A DNA stretch of 64,000 nucleotides from Planctomycetales bacterium. GTDB lineage: Bacteria > Planctomycetota > Planctomycetia > Isosphaerales > Isosphaeraceae. The stretch spans positions 1-64,000 of the forward strand of contig DAIDKV010000097.1 in the NCBI GenBank assembly GCA_027449865.1, written 5' to 3'. This document shows, one piece after another, positions 35,753-45,189 of the stretch (its first letter is position 1; each line of letters starts with the position of its first letter). The notes below the pieces were generated by a model, which was not told the origin of the DNA, did no database searches, and was given only the letters and a program-made list of their open reading frames with translations. Position numbers and translations under genes: made by a program.

Positions 35753-36578
35753 ACCCCGCGCAGCCAACCAGGACACGCCCTGGACCCAGGATCTCGGCCA
35801 GCGCCTTGCAAACCTCTTCGAACTTCGTCAGCTCGTTCCACTCGGCAAAGCCAGCCTCGGCGAGCCGGGCGGGGAACCCGGAGCGGCGGGTTCGCCAGCC
35901 GCCTGGCGAGCCGTCACCGATGAGATAGTGATCGAGGATCACCCGATCGCAGGAGGCGTCGAGCCGCCGGGCAAAGGCAGGCAGATTGGCGATCGGCAAA
36001 AGGGGGCTGAGCGTTGCCTGGGTCGGGATGCCGCGCTTCCGAAACGCCTCCAGAACCTCCAGCCGGCGCAACGGCGGGCTGGCGTGCGGTGGGAATCCCG
36101 GAACGCGGTCCATGTCGGTCTCGACGGTCAGCGAGAGCCGGACCCGCCCCCGCGCGGAGAGATCGGCGATCGGGTCGAGGTCGCGAAGAACCATCGTGTG
36201 GTGGCTCTGGATCACCAGAACCTCGGGCGTCCGCTCGATCATCGCTTCCAGGAGGGCACGCGTGATCCGCATCGACTTTTCCTGGGGGATATACGGATCG
36301 GTGCTGCTACTCATGTAGATCCGAAGCGGCCGAGGCTCACCCCGCGATGGACGACGAATTCGGTCGAAGTCACGCCGATATGCCTCGACCGCCCGTTCCT
36401 TGGCCCCGTAAAAGCCCCAGGTCCGGCCCTTCGTGATCCATCGGTTGTGCTGTGCGTAGCAATACTGCCCGCAGAGCGCTCCGGCGAACGCACACCCCCG
36501 ATAGGCGTTGAGGGTGTGCGTATAACCGGAAGCCAGGTAGCCCGAGGTCGGCGTCAGTATCGTGGCGTTTTCGATCAT
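35739..36578 (-). CDS. SPL-like radical SAM protein
   Basis: A 279-residue protein related to the spore photoproduct lyase-like radical SAM group. Three Cys lie at 29, 36 and 40 (YRGCAFAGALCGQYCYAQH), a CX6CX3C spacing rather than the usual CX3CX2C; YMSSSTDPYIPQE and VIQSHHTMVLRDLD are typical SAM-barrel blocks. It should bind a 4Fe-4S cluster and cleave S-adenosylmethionine; the substrate is unknown. The ATG at 36578 overlaps the stop of the cytochrome gene by one base (TGATG), so the two are probably translationally coupled. Confidence 0.78.
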   Translation of the reverse strand: MIENATILTPTSGYLASGYTHTLNAYRGCAFAGALCGQYCYAQHNRWITKGRTWGFYGAKERAVEAYRRDFDRIRRPSRGEPRPLRIYMSSSTDPYIPQEKSMRITRALLEAMIERTPEVLVIQSHHTMVLRDLDPIADLSARGRVRLSLTVETDMDRVPGFPPHASPPLRRLEVLEAFRKRGIPTQATLSPLLPIANLPAFARRLDASCDRVILDHYLIGDGSPGGWRTRRSGFPARLAEAGFAEWNELTKFEEVCKALAEILGPGRVLVGCAGFNSV

Positions 36579-39500
36579 CACTCCCCGAGTTGGTGGACCG
36601 TGTTGTCGATGGCCCCTACCACGGAAGCGCCCGAAACGCCCCGGATCGCGTAGGTAATCTCCATGCACCAGGTCGGACGCAGATCCGGGATCTCGAGGAA
36701 GACCGTCCGGCCATCGTCGGAGACCCGCGCCGCCGTGATGGAGACCGGATGTTCGTCGCCGTGCTCGGAACCGTATTTGACCGTCCGCTTCAGTGACCAG
36801 ACCCGCGCGGAGTAATGGGACGGGTCGCTCGCCGCCTGGCGGTCGAGAGGGTCGGTGAAGACAAGCTGCATGCCGTTCTTCCGGGCATGAAGCCCGACCG
36901 GAACGTGCATCGGCTTGCCGGTCGCCCGGATCCGGTAAAAGCCACCGGGCTGGGTCCTGTCGCCGGCCCAGGAATACATGCCGCACGTGTAGAGATGGCC
37001 GTCAATGGGATGGAACCGTCCCCGCATGATCCCGGTCGGCGACGGCGGGATCGGCAGCGCACTCATCCCGCCCTGAATCCTCCCGCCCGCGACCTCGATC
37101 GGCACCACGAAGACCTTGCCGTTACCGTACGAAAGATTCAGGAGCGCCCCCTTGAGCGGCATCCAGGCCGGATGATTGGTCTCCACCCAGACCAGTTCCG
37201 ACGGCGACCGATCGAAGGCGTTCGTGATCCAGCAGACGGGAGACTCCATGGCGGCGTCGGAGGAATCCTTGACATCGTGATAACCCCACATGTTCCCGTA
37301 AAATCCCCCTTGCCGGACGAGGTTAATCCGGTTCTTGGGGGTCCAGAATCCTTCCTGATCGGTGAGGAAAAAGGTCCCGCCGGAGTTCAGGCAGACGCCG
37401 TTGGGTGCCCGGAATCCGGTCGCCAGGATCTCGGTCGAGGCTCCTCCGCCGGCGATCTTGAGCAACGTTCCGTGCTGTGGGACAACCGCTTCCAGGCCGT
37501 GCCGCGCTGCCTTGGCGTAATACAGGTTTCCCTCGGCGTCGGCTTGCAGACCCATCGCGAACTCGTGGAAGTGCTCGGTGACCTGGTGGTCGCTATTGTA
37601 GCACTCATAAAAATCGGCTTCGCCGTCACTGTTGAGATCGCGAAGCCGGACGACCTGGTCGCGGCATCCCACGTGGATCGTTCCATCGATGACCTTCAAT
37701 CCCAGAGGCTGGAAGAGACCAGCGGCGATCCGACGCCAGGAGAGCCCTCCGGCCGGGTCGTTGAGCCCCTCGACGATCCAGACATCGCCGTCCCAGGTGC
37801 AGACGGCCGCGGACTGTCCGCCCGGGAGGAAGTCGAAGCCCGTAGGCCGGACCTGGCAAAGCCATGGATTGGCCTCGGGAATCGTCAGGGTGTCCATGGC
37901 GAACGGGCCGTCGTCGCGGCCGATCGCGGCCTGCGTCTTGACAACCTCGGTCCATCGCCGGGGTCCACCCCGGGTGAACGTTGAAGGCGCCTCGGGCGCC
38001 GGCATCGAGGCGGCGAACGATTCGAGTGCCTTCGCCTCTCCGACCGACATCAGCACCTTCACCACACGCGACGTTCCCGAGGCCGGTAGGACGAGGCGGA
38101 TCACCTCGTTCTCCCGATCCAGCCGGGCCGCCGAACGCTCTCCGGCCAGCGCGACGGCCACATTTCGCGGTGCCACGAGCATCGACAGTTCCCCAGTTGA
38201 CGGCCCGATTTCCAGCGTCCGGGCGAAAATCGAGCGTCCAGCCTGCGCGGGGTCGGCCTCGAGCGTCGGGTATTCGAGAAGATCAACCGCTCCGACGGTG
38301 TAGGCCAGAACGACGCGGTCGCCGTGGCGATAGATCCCGCGATAATGGGCCCAGTCACGGGGCATCGGGCCGTAACGCCGGCCGTCGCGACCGACGATCC
38401 GGCGGTCCTCGGCTCTGGGGTCCGATGGATTCCTCCAGCCGGGTTGGTCTCCATTCGCCACCTGGATCTGGCCGACGAGTTTAGGATGAACCTGATGCCG
38501 GCCGTTGAACTCGATACTGTTCCAGTCGATAAAGCCCGTTCCGGTCCAGGCGGCGGCGAGTCGGAGCGTGTCGTGCTCGTAGAGGACCCAGGCGTTCCCG
38601 CGCGAGATACCCCCCTGCCCCGCATTGAGCCGGACCGCGATCCCCTTGTACGCGATGTTGGACCGACCCTGACCAGCCTCGATCGTCGTCATCAGGCACG
38701 AGCCGTAATCCATCGCTACCCAGGGCTCGATCTTCGACGGCGCGGGCCCGCGAGTGTCGCCCTTCGGAAGTCGATCGAGGTAGGCCCGATCGACGGCCGC
38801 GTAGAGGCCGGGGTTATGGAGCTTGAAGTACGCTTCCCGGATGTAGTGGATCACGTCGTATTTCTGTTGCGGAACCATCCAGCTCTGGGGGACCATCCGA
38901 CCGTATCCGTCGGTGATTGTCCGGTACATTCGATAGGGATCGCTCCCGTTTTTCAGCATCGCCGTGGCGAACCGCGGAGCGTCGGGAAGCGAGCCGGGCT
39001 GTTCCCTGGTCCCGTGGCAATTGGCGCAGACACGCGTGTAAATGGCCTCGCCCCGAGTGAAGCTTTTGCGATCCAGTTCGGAGAGCATTCCCGCGTGGTC
39101 GAGCCGACTTTCGTATTCGGGGAGTGGTGTCGGCGCGATGAGTGACGGCTCCGGCCGCAAGGCATGGGCACGGTCTGGGCCCCCCTCGGCGATCTCGACG
39201 AGATAGCGCACCAGGTCGAGAAACTCCTGCCGGGTCGCCAGACCGTTGACCAATCCTGTCGGCATCATTGACGTCCCGTCTCGTCGCATTCCGTCGATCC
39301 GATCGCGCTCGACCTTCGTGGGTTGTCCTCCCTTCGCCATATCTCGAAGGACAACCGCCTCGGGACGATCCTCGACCAGGATGCCGGAGATCGTTTGCCC
39401 CTCGTCGGTGGCGATCGTGACCGGCTCATATCCTTTTCGGATGGTCTTCGACGGCTCCAGGATCGACTCGATCAGGGATTCGGCATTGAGCTTGCCAATC

Positions 39501-39748
39501 GAGGCGAGATCCGGGCCGATCGGGCTGGAGGTCGTGCCCGCGGCCGCCATGTGGCACAGGACACAGCTTGTTGCCGGGTTGTAGAAGACCGCCGCACCTC
39601 GGCGGGGATCGCCGAGCCGGTGGACGTCGCGGGCCAGGTCGGCCAGATTTTCTCGGCGAAGCTGGGCCTCCATCGAGGTCGGCTCCGCTCCGGTTGCGGG
39701 TGAGATCAGGGCGAGGAGAATGAGGAAGGGCACAGGGCGGCCAATCAT
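36578..39748 (-). CDS. Planctomycete multidomain cytochrome c protein (DUF6797 type)
   Basis: A 1056-residue exported protein. Residues 1-20 form a signal peptide ending at TGA-EPT. A PVC-type haem domain with C62-C65-H66 (CVLCH) is followed by a second cytochrome c domain with CANCH near residue 240. The middle (NIAYKGIAVRLNAGQGGISRG, FIDWNSIEFNGRHQVHP) matches DUF6797, and the C-terminal 450 residues form a propeller-like region (GFDFLPGGQSAAVCTWDGDVWIV, then ATGFRAPNGVCLN). Such proteins are thought to act in periplasmic carbohydrate oxidation. The radical-SAM gene follows directly. Confidence 0.85.
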   Translation of the reverse strand: MIGRPVPFLILLALISPATGAEPTSMEAQLRRENLADLARDVHRLGDPRRGAAVFYNPATSCVLCHMAAAGTTSSPIGPDLASIGKLNAESLIESILEPSKTIRKGYEPVTIATDEGQTISGILVEDRPEAVVLRDMAKGGQPTKVERDRIDGMRRDGTSMMPTGLVNGLATRQEFLDLVRYLVEIAEGGPDRAHALRPEPSLIAPTPLPEYESRLDHAGMLSELDRKSFTRGEAIYTRVCANCHGTREQPGSLPDAPRFATAMLKNGSDPYRMYRTITDGYGRMVPQSWMVPQQKYDVIHYIREAYFKLHNPGLYAAVDRAYLDRLPKGDTRGPAPSKIEPWVAMDYGSCLMTTIEAGQGRSNIAYKGIAVRLNAGQGGISRGNAWVLYEHDTLRLAAAWTGTGFIDWNSIEFNGRHQVHPKLVGQIQVANGDQPGWRNPSDPRAEDRRIVGRDGRRYGPMPRDWAHYRGIYRHGDRVVLAYTVGAVDLLEYPTLEADPAQAGRSIFARTLEIGPSTGELSMLVAPRNVAVALAGERSAARLDRENEVIRLVLPASGTSRVVKVLMSVGEAKALESFAASMPAPEAPSTFTRGGPRRWTEVVKTQAAIGRDDGPFAMDTLTIPEANPWLCQVRPTGFDFLPGGQSAAVCTWDGDVWIVEGLNDPAGGLSWRRIAAGLFQPLGLKVIDGTIHVGCRDQVVRLRDLNSDGEADFYECYNSDHQVTEHFHEFAMGLQADAEGNLYYAKAARHGLEAVVPQHGTLLKIAGGGASTEILATGFRAPNGVCLNSGGTFFLTDQEGFWTPKNRINLVRQGGFYGNMWGYHDVKDSSDAAMESPVCWITNAFDRSPSELVWVETNHPAWMPLKGALLNLSYGNGKVFVVPIEVAGGRIQGGMSALPIPPSPTGIMRGRFHPIDGHLYTCGMYSWAGDRTQPGGFYRIRATGKPMHVPVGLHARKNGMQLVFTDPLDRQAASDPSHYSARVWSLKRTVKYGSEHGDEHPVSITAARVSDDGRTVFLEIPDLRPTWCMEITYAIRGVSGASVVGAIDNTVHQLGE

Positions 39749-39926
39749 CTCGGTGGGCTCCGGTGGTAGGCTTCCAGTCTCGACGGCGTCTGGATCCCAT
39801 CAAGTTTACCCGATCGACGGGCTCAGGTCATCGATGCGCCGATCCGGAGCCAGCCACCGGCCCCATCCCTGGCATGCCGGGTGCAGGACTCTCTCGGAAA
39901 CGCCCGGCCGGGACACGGAGGAGCCT

Positions 39927-40532
39927 ATGCCCGCGAAGAACCCTGACCTGCACGGCAGCGCCCCGGACAAGTCCGACGTCGTCCTGCTCCTGATCGATGT
40001 CATCAACGACCTGGAGTTCGAGGGCGGAGAGGATCTTCTGCGCCACGCGGTTCCGATGGCCGACCGGATCGCCCGCCTCCAGGAACGGGCGCGTCGCGAG
40101 GGCGTGCCGGTCGTCTACGTCAACGACAACTTCGGCCGATGGCGGTCCGACCTCAACGCCCAGGTCCAGCACTGTCTTGAGGATGACGTCCGCGGTCGTC
40201 CGGTCGTCGAGCGGCTCCGGCCGGGCGACGACGATTACTTTGTCCTGAAGCCCAAGCATTCGGGCTTCTTCTCGACGACCCTCGACGTCCTGCTCGACTA
40301 CCTCGGCGCCCGGACGCTTGTTCTGACCGGGATGGCGGCCAATATTTGTGTTCTCTTCACTGCCAATGATGCCTACATGAGAGATTTTCACCTGACGGTG
40401 CCATCGGACTGCGTGGCATCGAACACGGAGGAGGAGAACCGGCACGCGATCGAGCAGATGAGGCGGTTCCTCGGCGCCGATGTTCGGCCGTCGGACGAGC
40501 TAAAGTTCCGGGAACTGGCGCGGCGTCGGTAG
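39927..40532 (+). CDS. Isochorismatase-family cysteine hydrolase
   Basis: A 201-residue hydrolase with the triad D24 in LLIDVINDLEF, K108 in FVLKPKHSGF and C141 in TGMAANICVLF. The group covers isochorismatase, nicotinamidase and amidohydrolases of ureide catabolism; the substrate cannot be told from the sequence. The ATG at 39927 has GGAGGA upstream, and the longer frame overlaps unrelated sequence. It stands alone and convergent to the small gene at 40545. Confidence 0.88.
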   Translation: MPAKNPDLHGSAPDKSDVVLLLIDVINDLEFEGGEDLLRHAVPMADRIARLQERARREGVPVVYVNDNFGRWRSDLNAQVQHCLEDDVRGRPVVERLRPGDDDYFVLKPKHSGFFSTTLDVLLDYLGARTLVLTGMAANICVLFTANDAYMRDFHLTVPSDCVASNTEEENRHAIEQMRRFLGADVRPSDELKFRELARRR

Positions 40533-40544
40533 CGGTGGGCCGGC

Positions 40545-40772
40545 TCAGCGATCGCCGGCCTCAGGGTCAGCGGCCTGCCGGAGATTGGTTGCAACCGTGT
40601 TGAGCCAGGTGCGAAGGTCGTCGGCCTCCGCGCCGGAGAGGGCCAATGGCTCGTCGCCCGAGGCAAAATAGACGACCAGCCGGTCCTCCTTCGAGCGAAG
40701 GAAAAGGTCGTCGACCCGGACCACCAGGTCGAGGTTGAGGAACAGCGATCCGATCTTGACCATGCTGGCCAT
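40545..40772 (-). CDS. Hypothetical 75-residue protein
   Basis: A small soluble protein (MVKIGSLFLNLDLVVRVDDLFLR, then DRLVVYFASGDEPLALSGAEADDLRTWL). The pattern looks like a small beta-rich fold followed by a helix; similar short planctomycete proteins track a residue-level metabolic or host-factor motif, but I assign no function. ATG at 40772, with a second in-frame ATG at 40763. Confidence 0.6.
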   Translation of the reverse strand: MASMVKIGSLFLNLDLVVRVDDLFLRSKEDRLVVYFASGDEPLALSGAEADDLRTWLNTVATNLRQAADPEAGDR

Positions 40773-40936
40773 TGTCGCGACCTCCCGGGCTGTTGCAGGG
40801 ACTGAGGGATAGCTCTGTCCCGATTTTATCGGCGGGTCGTGGTGGGGTCCACGCGGGCTTGACGGGCCACGTCGGTTCGCCGAAGCTGGTAACGGGCCGA
40901 GGCTGGATCGCCTGGAGCCCTTCGCGGGAGACCTTG

Positions 40937-41170
40937 ATGATGGCGACCGATGAAGAGAAGAAGCGGGCGTTGAAGGCGTTCAAGAAGAGGCTCAAACTCG
41001 CCCGGCTCGATGACGAATCGGGCCTCAGCCGCGCCGGCGGGAAGAAGTCGGGGATCACCGGAATGACGCCACCACCCGGCCATCCGCCCGAGGTCTGGGA
41101 GGAACTGGTTCAGGACGGAAAGCTCCGCCGCGACATGGGGAACACGTTCGCGATCGTCGATGGGGCCTGA
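40937..41170 (+). CDS. Hypothetical 77-residue protein
   Basis: A small charged protein (EEKKRALKAFKKRLKLARLDDESGL, then a Gly-rich SRAGGKKSGITGMTPPPGHP and VWEELVQDGKLRRDMGNTFAIVD). The composition is protein-like and typical of planctomycete small proteins of unknown role. It starts at the ATG pair 40937/40940. The 226 bases after it, up to the catalase gene, show no gene. Confidence 0.65.
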   Translation: MMATDEEKKRALKAFKKRLKLARLDDESGLSRAGGKKSGITGMTPPPGHPPEVWEELVQDGKLRRDMGNTFAIVDGA

Positions 41171-41396
41171 ATACCGATGCCCATGACCTACTCGACGTGA
41201 TCCCAGTGCGCCAACACCCATGACGAATCATGGATCGAGTGGTCGGCTCCCTTGCGGCTCGAAGGCCCCGCTCCACGGGCCAGGCAGGTCGGTGTCGTAG
41301 GTCACCTTGACGGGCGCCCCGACCGGGGCCAAGGCGCCCGACATGTTCTCATCCATCGGCGCCCTTCGCGCTGTGGGAGACCAGGCCGCCCTTCGG

Positions 41397-42374
41397 TTAC
41401 TTTCCGTCCTTGGCCACCCGCGGGCTCGCGAGATCGAATTGCGGGTAGCTGCACCACTGGTTAACGCCGGTCGGGGCGGCCGATGTCACTTCCTGGCTCC
41501 GCTGCTTGCCCAGCTCGCGTGCCTTCTGCTGGGCCTGCTCGGGCGTCTGCCGGGTTCCGGCAACGGTCTTCTTCAACTGTCCCTGGGTCTCGATGACCTG
41601 GTGGATCGGGTCGTCGATGTACTCCCAGTTCTCGCCGGCGCCCCAGGGCCCCTGTCCCTCGTTCCACGGCCCGCGCGCGTTGGCCGAACTGGAGAGGTTG
41701 TACACCGAGTGGCTGTATCGCGGATCGCCCTGAAGGATGCCCGGCGGGAAATTCGGCTGAATCGTCTCAAGCGCCGCCGTGAACTGCTGGAAGTGCGCGA
41801 TCTCTCGCGTCATCAAGAATTCCAGCGTTTCCTGCACATACTTATCATCCGTGAACTGCATCAGGTATTCGTAGACGATCTTGGCCCGCGACTCGGCACC
41901 AATGTTGGATCGGAAGTCGACGGTCAGGTCGCCGGTCGAGTTGATGTAGGCGCCGGTCCAGGGGACGCCCTGGCAGTTGGTGACATGCGGACCGCCACCG
42001 GTGAGAACCAGGAACTGCGGCGCCGTCATCGCCTTGTGGATCATCTCCTCCTTCCCCGCCTTGCCGGCCATGAGCTTTGTCAGGTCGCTGGTCTCCATCG
42101 CGTCCTTGAGTTGGCCGTTGACGCCATTGAGAAGCATGGTGATCGTGGCGCCGACGATCTCCAGGTGGCTGAACTCCTCGGTGGCAATGTCCATGAGCAT
42201 GTCATACTTGTCGGGATACGGCTGTCGAGCCCCAAAGGCCTGAACGAAGTACTGCATGGCGGCCTTCAGTTCGCCGTTGCCCCCGCCGAACTGCTCCAGC
42301 AACAGGCTGGCGAACCGCGGGTCGGGGCCCGAGACTCGGGCGTTGAATTGCAGCTCCTTGACGTGGTAGAACAC
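41397..42374 (-). CDS. Manganese catalase
   Basis: A 325-residue ferritin-like protein of the dimanganese catalase family, which dismutates hydrogen peroxide. It begins VFYHVKELQFNAR and keeps the helical metal-ligand segments ELKAAMQYFVQAF, IATEEFSHLEIVGATI and FLMTREIAHFQQF, supplying the expected Glu and His ligands. The GTG at 42374 with GAGGAGGGAG upstream matches the family N terminus, so the longer frame is rejected. It is divergent from a Cys-rich four-helix protein gene. Confidence 0.92.
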   Translation of the reverse strand: MFYHVKELQFNARVSGPDPRFASLLLEQFGGGNGELKAAMQYFVQAFGARQPYPDKYDMLMDIATEEFSHLEIVGATITMLLNGVNGQLKDAMETSDLTKLMAGKAGKEEMIHKAMTAPQFLVLTGGGPHVTNCQGVPWTGAYINSTGDLTVDFRSNIGAESRAKIVYEYLMQFTDDKYVQETLEFLMTREIAHFQQFTAALETIQPNFPPGILQGDPRYSHSVYNLSSSANARGPWNEGQGPWGAGENWEYIDDPIHQVIETQGQLKKTVAGTRQTPEQAQQKARELGKQRSQEVTSAAPTGVNQWCSYPQFDLASPRVAKDGK

Positions 42375-42603
42375 CGCTCCCTCCTCCTCGATCTCTCGAT
42401 CTTGAATGGATCCCGGGCCCAGGGACCAAGCCCGGCCCGGCCGTTCCGGCGAGTCGGCCTCGACCCGCAGATCCAGTGCCGCCGACCGATCGATCGAGTG
42501 CGGAAGATTCTCGTCATCGGCCCGGCGATTGCGGGCGATGGGCCGCGTGATCGTCGCGTCTGGCGCGGCATCGCGAGGATACGGAACCCAGAGGAGACCA
42601 GGC

Positions 42604-42993
42604 ATGTTGCTCTACATGGGAGGCGGCGCGGCCCTGGCCGATCACTACCGACGATGTCGGGCGATTGCCCTCGCCGACGCCGCCTCGGCCTGCGACGAGA
42701 TGGCCCGGCACGCTGCCGATCGCCTCGGCGAATCCGGCTCCGACCGCGTCGCGATGGCCGAGGCCCTGGCCGCCGCCGTCGACGCGCGTGAGGCGTGCGC
42801 GATCGCATCCGGCCTGCTCAACCGGCGGAGCGAGCTGGCCGGCTACCTGATGGCCGCCTGCGCCGACGCCTGCCGGCGTTGCGCCGAGGCCGCCGTCGCT
42901 CTCTCCGAGGACCAGACTACCGCGCGTGGCCTCGACGCCTGCCGAGATGCGGAACAGGTCTGCCGGCGCGCTCTCGAGGTCGAAGCCGCCTGA
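42604..42993 (+). CDS. Cys-rich four-helix-bundle protein (DUF326/Csp-like)
   Basis: A 129-residue helical protein with about eight Cys spaced along its helices: RRCRAIALADAASACDEM, DAREACAIAS, AACADACRRCAEAA, DACRDAEQVCRRA. The AC.DACRRCAEA pattern is that of DUF326 and copper-storage (Csp) proteins, which bind Cu(I) inside a four-helix bundle. GAGGAG lies seven bases before the ATG. It shares an intergenic region with the Mn-catalase gene, fitting a metal or oxidative stress role. No signal peptide, so it is probably cytosolic (Csp3-like). Confidence 0.75.
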   Translation: MLLYMGGGAALADHYRRCRAIALADAASACDEMARHAADRLGESGSDRVAMAEALAAAVDAREACAIASGLLNRRSELAGYLMAACADACRRCAEAAVALSEDQTTARGLDACRDAEQVCRRALEVEAA

Positions 42994-43037
42994 TAAATAA
43001 TCCACCAACACCGAGGGACGAGACGAGGAAAATCACC

Positions 43038-43277
43038 ATGGACGACACCAGGGAAGAAACGCTCCGAGGCGCTGACACCGAGGCCTCGCGCGGTGGCGGG
43101 ACCAGCACCGACCGGGGCGGACGCGACTCCGGACATCCCGGGCCAATCGCCGAAGAACCGCACCGTTCGTCCGGCTCGGGCACCGGACGGACCGAGTCGA
43201 AGGACCTGTCCGGCGGCGCGCCGGGGCGTCAGTCCGACACGACCTCGACCGTCACCGACCCCGGCCCGACCTCCTGA
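43038..43277 (+). CDS. Small disordered hydrophilic protein
   Basis: A 79-residue protein made almost wholly of Gly, Ser, Thr, Asp, Glu, Arg and Pro with no hydrophobic core (for example [20 protein letters not shown]). GAGGAAAA precedes the ATG at 43038. It is probably disordered; stress-related hydrophilins look like this, but I assign no function. It lies between the Csp-like and gpmA genes. Confidence 0.5.
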   Translation: MDDTREETLRGADTEASRGGGTSTDRGGRDSGHPGPIAEEPHRSSGSGTGRTESKDLSGGAPGRQSDTTSTVTDPGPTS

Positions 43278-43386
43278 TCGGCCGAATTCCCTCGGGGACC
43301 CTCAGCCGGTTGACCATCGAGACGCCAGAGGCGACAATGCCGGGCAGTCATCGACCAACCGGACACGAAGATTCCACGGGAAAACC

Positions 43387-44133
43387 ATGAGCAAGATCGT
43401 CCTGCTGCGCCACGGGGAAAGCGTCTGGAACAAGGAGAACCTTTTCACCGGCTGGACCGACGTTGATCTCTCGGACCAGGGCCGGATCGAAGCCAGGCGC
43501 GCCGGCGAGGTTCTGAAGGCGGAGGGGTTCACCTTCGACCTGGCCTTCACGTCGGTCCTCAAGCGGGCGATCCGGACCCTCTGGACCGTCCTCGACGAGC
43601 TGGACCTGATGTGGATCCCGGTCGAGCACTCGTGGCGGCTCAACGAGCGCCATTACGGGGCGTTGCAGGGCCTGAACAAGGCGCAGACCGCCGCAAAGTA
43701 CGGCGACGAACAGGTCTTGATCTGGCGGCGAAGCTACGACGTCCCGCCGCCGGCGCTCGAGGAATCCGACCCGAGGTTCCCCGGCACCGACCCGCGCTAT
43801 CGAGACATGAAGCGCGAAGAACTGCCGAGGACCGAGTGCCTGAAGGACACCGTCGCGCGGTTCCTCCCGTACTGGCACGGCTCGATCGTCCCGCAGATCC
43901 AGGCGGGCAAGAAAGTGCTCATCGCCGCGCACGGCAACAGCATCCGGGCGCTGATCAAGTACCTCGACAACGTCTCCGACGAGGAGATCGTCGGCCTGAA
44001 CATCCCAACCGGCGTCCCACTCGTCTACGAACTCGACGAGCAGATCAAGCCGATCAAGCACTACTACCTCGGCGACCCCGAGGAGATCGCCAGGGCCGCG
44101 GCGGCCGTCGCTAGCCAGGGGAAGGCGAAGTAG
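43387..44133 (+). CDS. gpmA: 2,3-bisphosphoglycerate-dependent phosphoglycerate mutase
   Basis: A 248-residue glycolytic mutase interconverting 3- and 2-phosphoglycerate. The phosphohistidine H9 is in [29 protein letters not shown], the E of LNERHYG and the second His in [17 protein letters not shown] are all present. Length is normal. The ATG at 43387 is the family start; the longer frame is rejected. Confidence 0.96.
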   Translation: MSKIVLLRHGESVWNKENLFTGWTDVDLSDQGRIEARRAGEVLKAEGFTFDLAFTSVLKRAIRTLWTVLDELDLMWIPVEHSWRLNERHYGALQGLNKAQTAAKYGDEQVLIWRRSYDVPPPALEESDPRFPGTDPRYRDMKREELPRTECLKDTVARFLPYWHGSIVPQIQAGKKVLIAAHGNSIRALIKYLDNVSDEEIVGLNIPTGVPLVYELDEQIKPIKHYYLGDPEEIARAAAAVASQGKAK

Positions 44134-44152
44134 GGAGGCCGGGGCGCGATTC

Positions 44153-44419
44153 TCATCCGTGCATCGTCGCCGCTCCGGTTTCCAGATTGACCGCGATGAG
44201 CAGATCGCCGCCGTCCTGTATGACCTCGGGCGGATGGAAGACGAACCTGACGACCCAGGACACCGGATGCTTGGTGTTCCTGCTCCGGATCGCGAAAGGA
44301 TCGGGAAATGCGCCGGTGCATCGGCCGGATTCGTCGCCGGGTAACCCGGCGCCGAACTTGGTCGCCCGGCGTGTCGCCTCGGCTGCCGCCTCTTCTCGCG
44401 TGAACCGGAGGCGTGGCAA
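44153..44419 (-). CDS. Hypothetical planctomycete protein
   Basis: An 88-residue protein beginning PRLRFTREEAAAEATRRATK and ending in VSWVVRFVFHPPEVIQDGGDL with a beta-strand finish. Short proteins with the SWVV.F.F.PP core recur in planctomycetes. It starts at a TTG with AAGGA eight bases upstream, since no ATG gives the full N terminus. Function unknown. Confidence 0.6.
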   Translation of the reverse strand: MPRLRFTREEAAAEATRRATKFGAGLPGDESGRCTGAFPDPFAIRSRNTKHPVSWVVRFVFHPPEVIQDGGDLLIAVNLETGAATMHG

Positions 44420-44535
44420 GGGAGCGATCCTTATTCCATGGCGCCCGGCGACTTGATCCCTCTCGCTCGCTGTCCGCCACCCAGAACAGACCCGTCCCCG
44501 CCGGTGTGCTACGGGTTTCAGATGGCGGGCCGGGC

Positions 44536-44908
44536 TCAGGGTGAGTCCGGCGCCTCATCGGGCCGGTCCTCTTCATCGCCGGGGATGTCGAGGCTCTCGG
44601 CGACGAGCCAGGGAATGTCTCGGGCACCATGCAGGACCCGAAGAACCTCGATCCCACCTTCGATTGAGCGGTAGCAAATCACATATTTCTTGAAGCGAGA
44701 GACGGGGCTGAGGCGAATCCCCTCGAAGAGTGGATCGTCCGCCTCATATCGGGCCCCTGTCCCCGGGAACTCGGCAAGCCTCCGAAATGTCGCCTCGACC
44801 TCTCGCAAGGAGCGATGGGCCGAGGGGGAGCCGGGTCTGCCCGATTTGGAAGAAGATATCGGCCAGGTCATGACGAACAGGACGGTGACGACGGACGACG
44901 GGGCTCAT
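44536..44908 (-). pseudogene. parE: ParE/RelE-type toxin gene with frameshift
   Basis: The C-terminal two thirds (REVEATFRRLAEFPGTGARYE, DDPLFEGIRLSPVSRFKKYVICY, GIEVLRVLHGARDIPWL) is a ParE toxin. The natural N terminus starts at the ATG at 44908, overlapping the parD stop by 4 bases, and reads VRHDLADIFFQIGQTR in another frame. The frames join near 44824-44828, a run of five C on the coding strand, so a one-base indel there has probably killed the toxin. ParE toxins poison DNA gyrase. The antitoxin gene is intact. Confidence 0.82.
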
Positions 44909-45168
44909 CGCCTGGACGGCTCGCGTGCGAGCCGCTCAAGCCCCTCCCGCTCGATCTCCTCCCAGTCCTCGCGGGTCATCGGCTCGGAAGGCCCGCTCTC
45001 GAGTGCTTCGCGTAACTTCGACTCGAAGGCCAGCTTGGCCTGCCGCTTCTGAACATCGCGGATGACCGAGCGGAGATACTCGCTAGTCGTCCCGAATCCC
45101 TCCTTCGCCGCCTGATTCTCGACGAAGGTCTTCATCTCATCCGGCAAAGAGATATTCATGGTCGCCAT
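44905..45168 (-). CDS. parD: ParD-type ribbon-helix-helix antitoxin
   Basis: An 87-residue antitoxin. TMNISLPDEMKTFVENQAAKEGF is the ribbon-helix-helix DNA-binding part, followed by a helical, acidic toxin-binding tail (MTREDWEEIEREGLERL). The ATG at 45168 has GGAGGT six bases upstream, so the longer frame is rejected. It overlaps the toxin gene by 4 bases and is preceded by a palindromic operator. Confidence 0.88.
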   Translation of the reverse strand: MATMNISLPDEMKTFVENQAAKEGFGTTSEYLRSVIRDVQKRQAKLAFESKLREALESGPSEPMTREDWEEIEREGLERLAREPSRR

Positions 45169-45189
45169 GGTAAAACCTCCTTGTCGATT

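Noticed and set aside
40772-40936. N-terminal extension of the small gene at 40937
   Set aside because: It overlaps the promoter region of the divergent gene and lacks a ribosome-binding site; the ATG pair at 40937 fits better.
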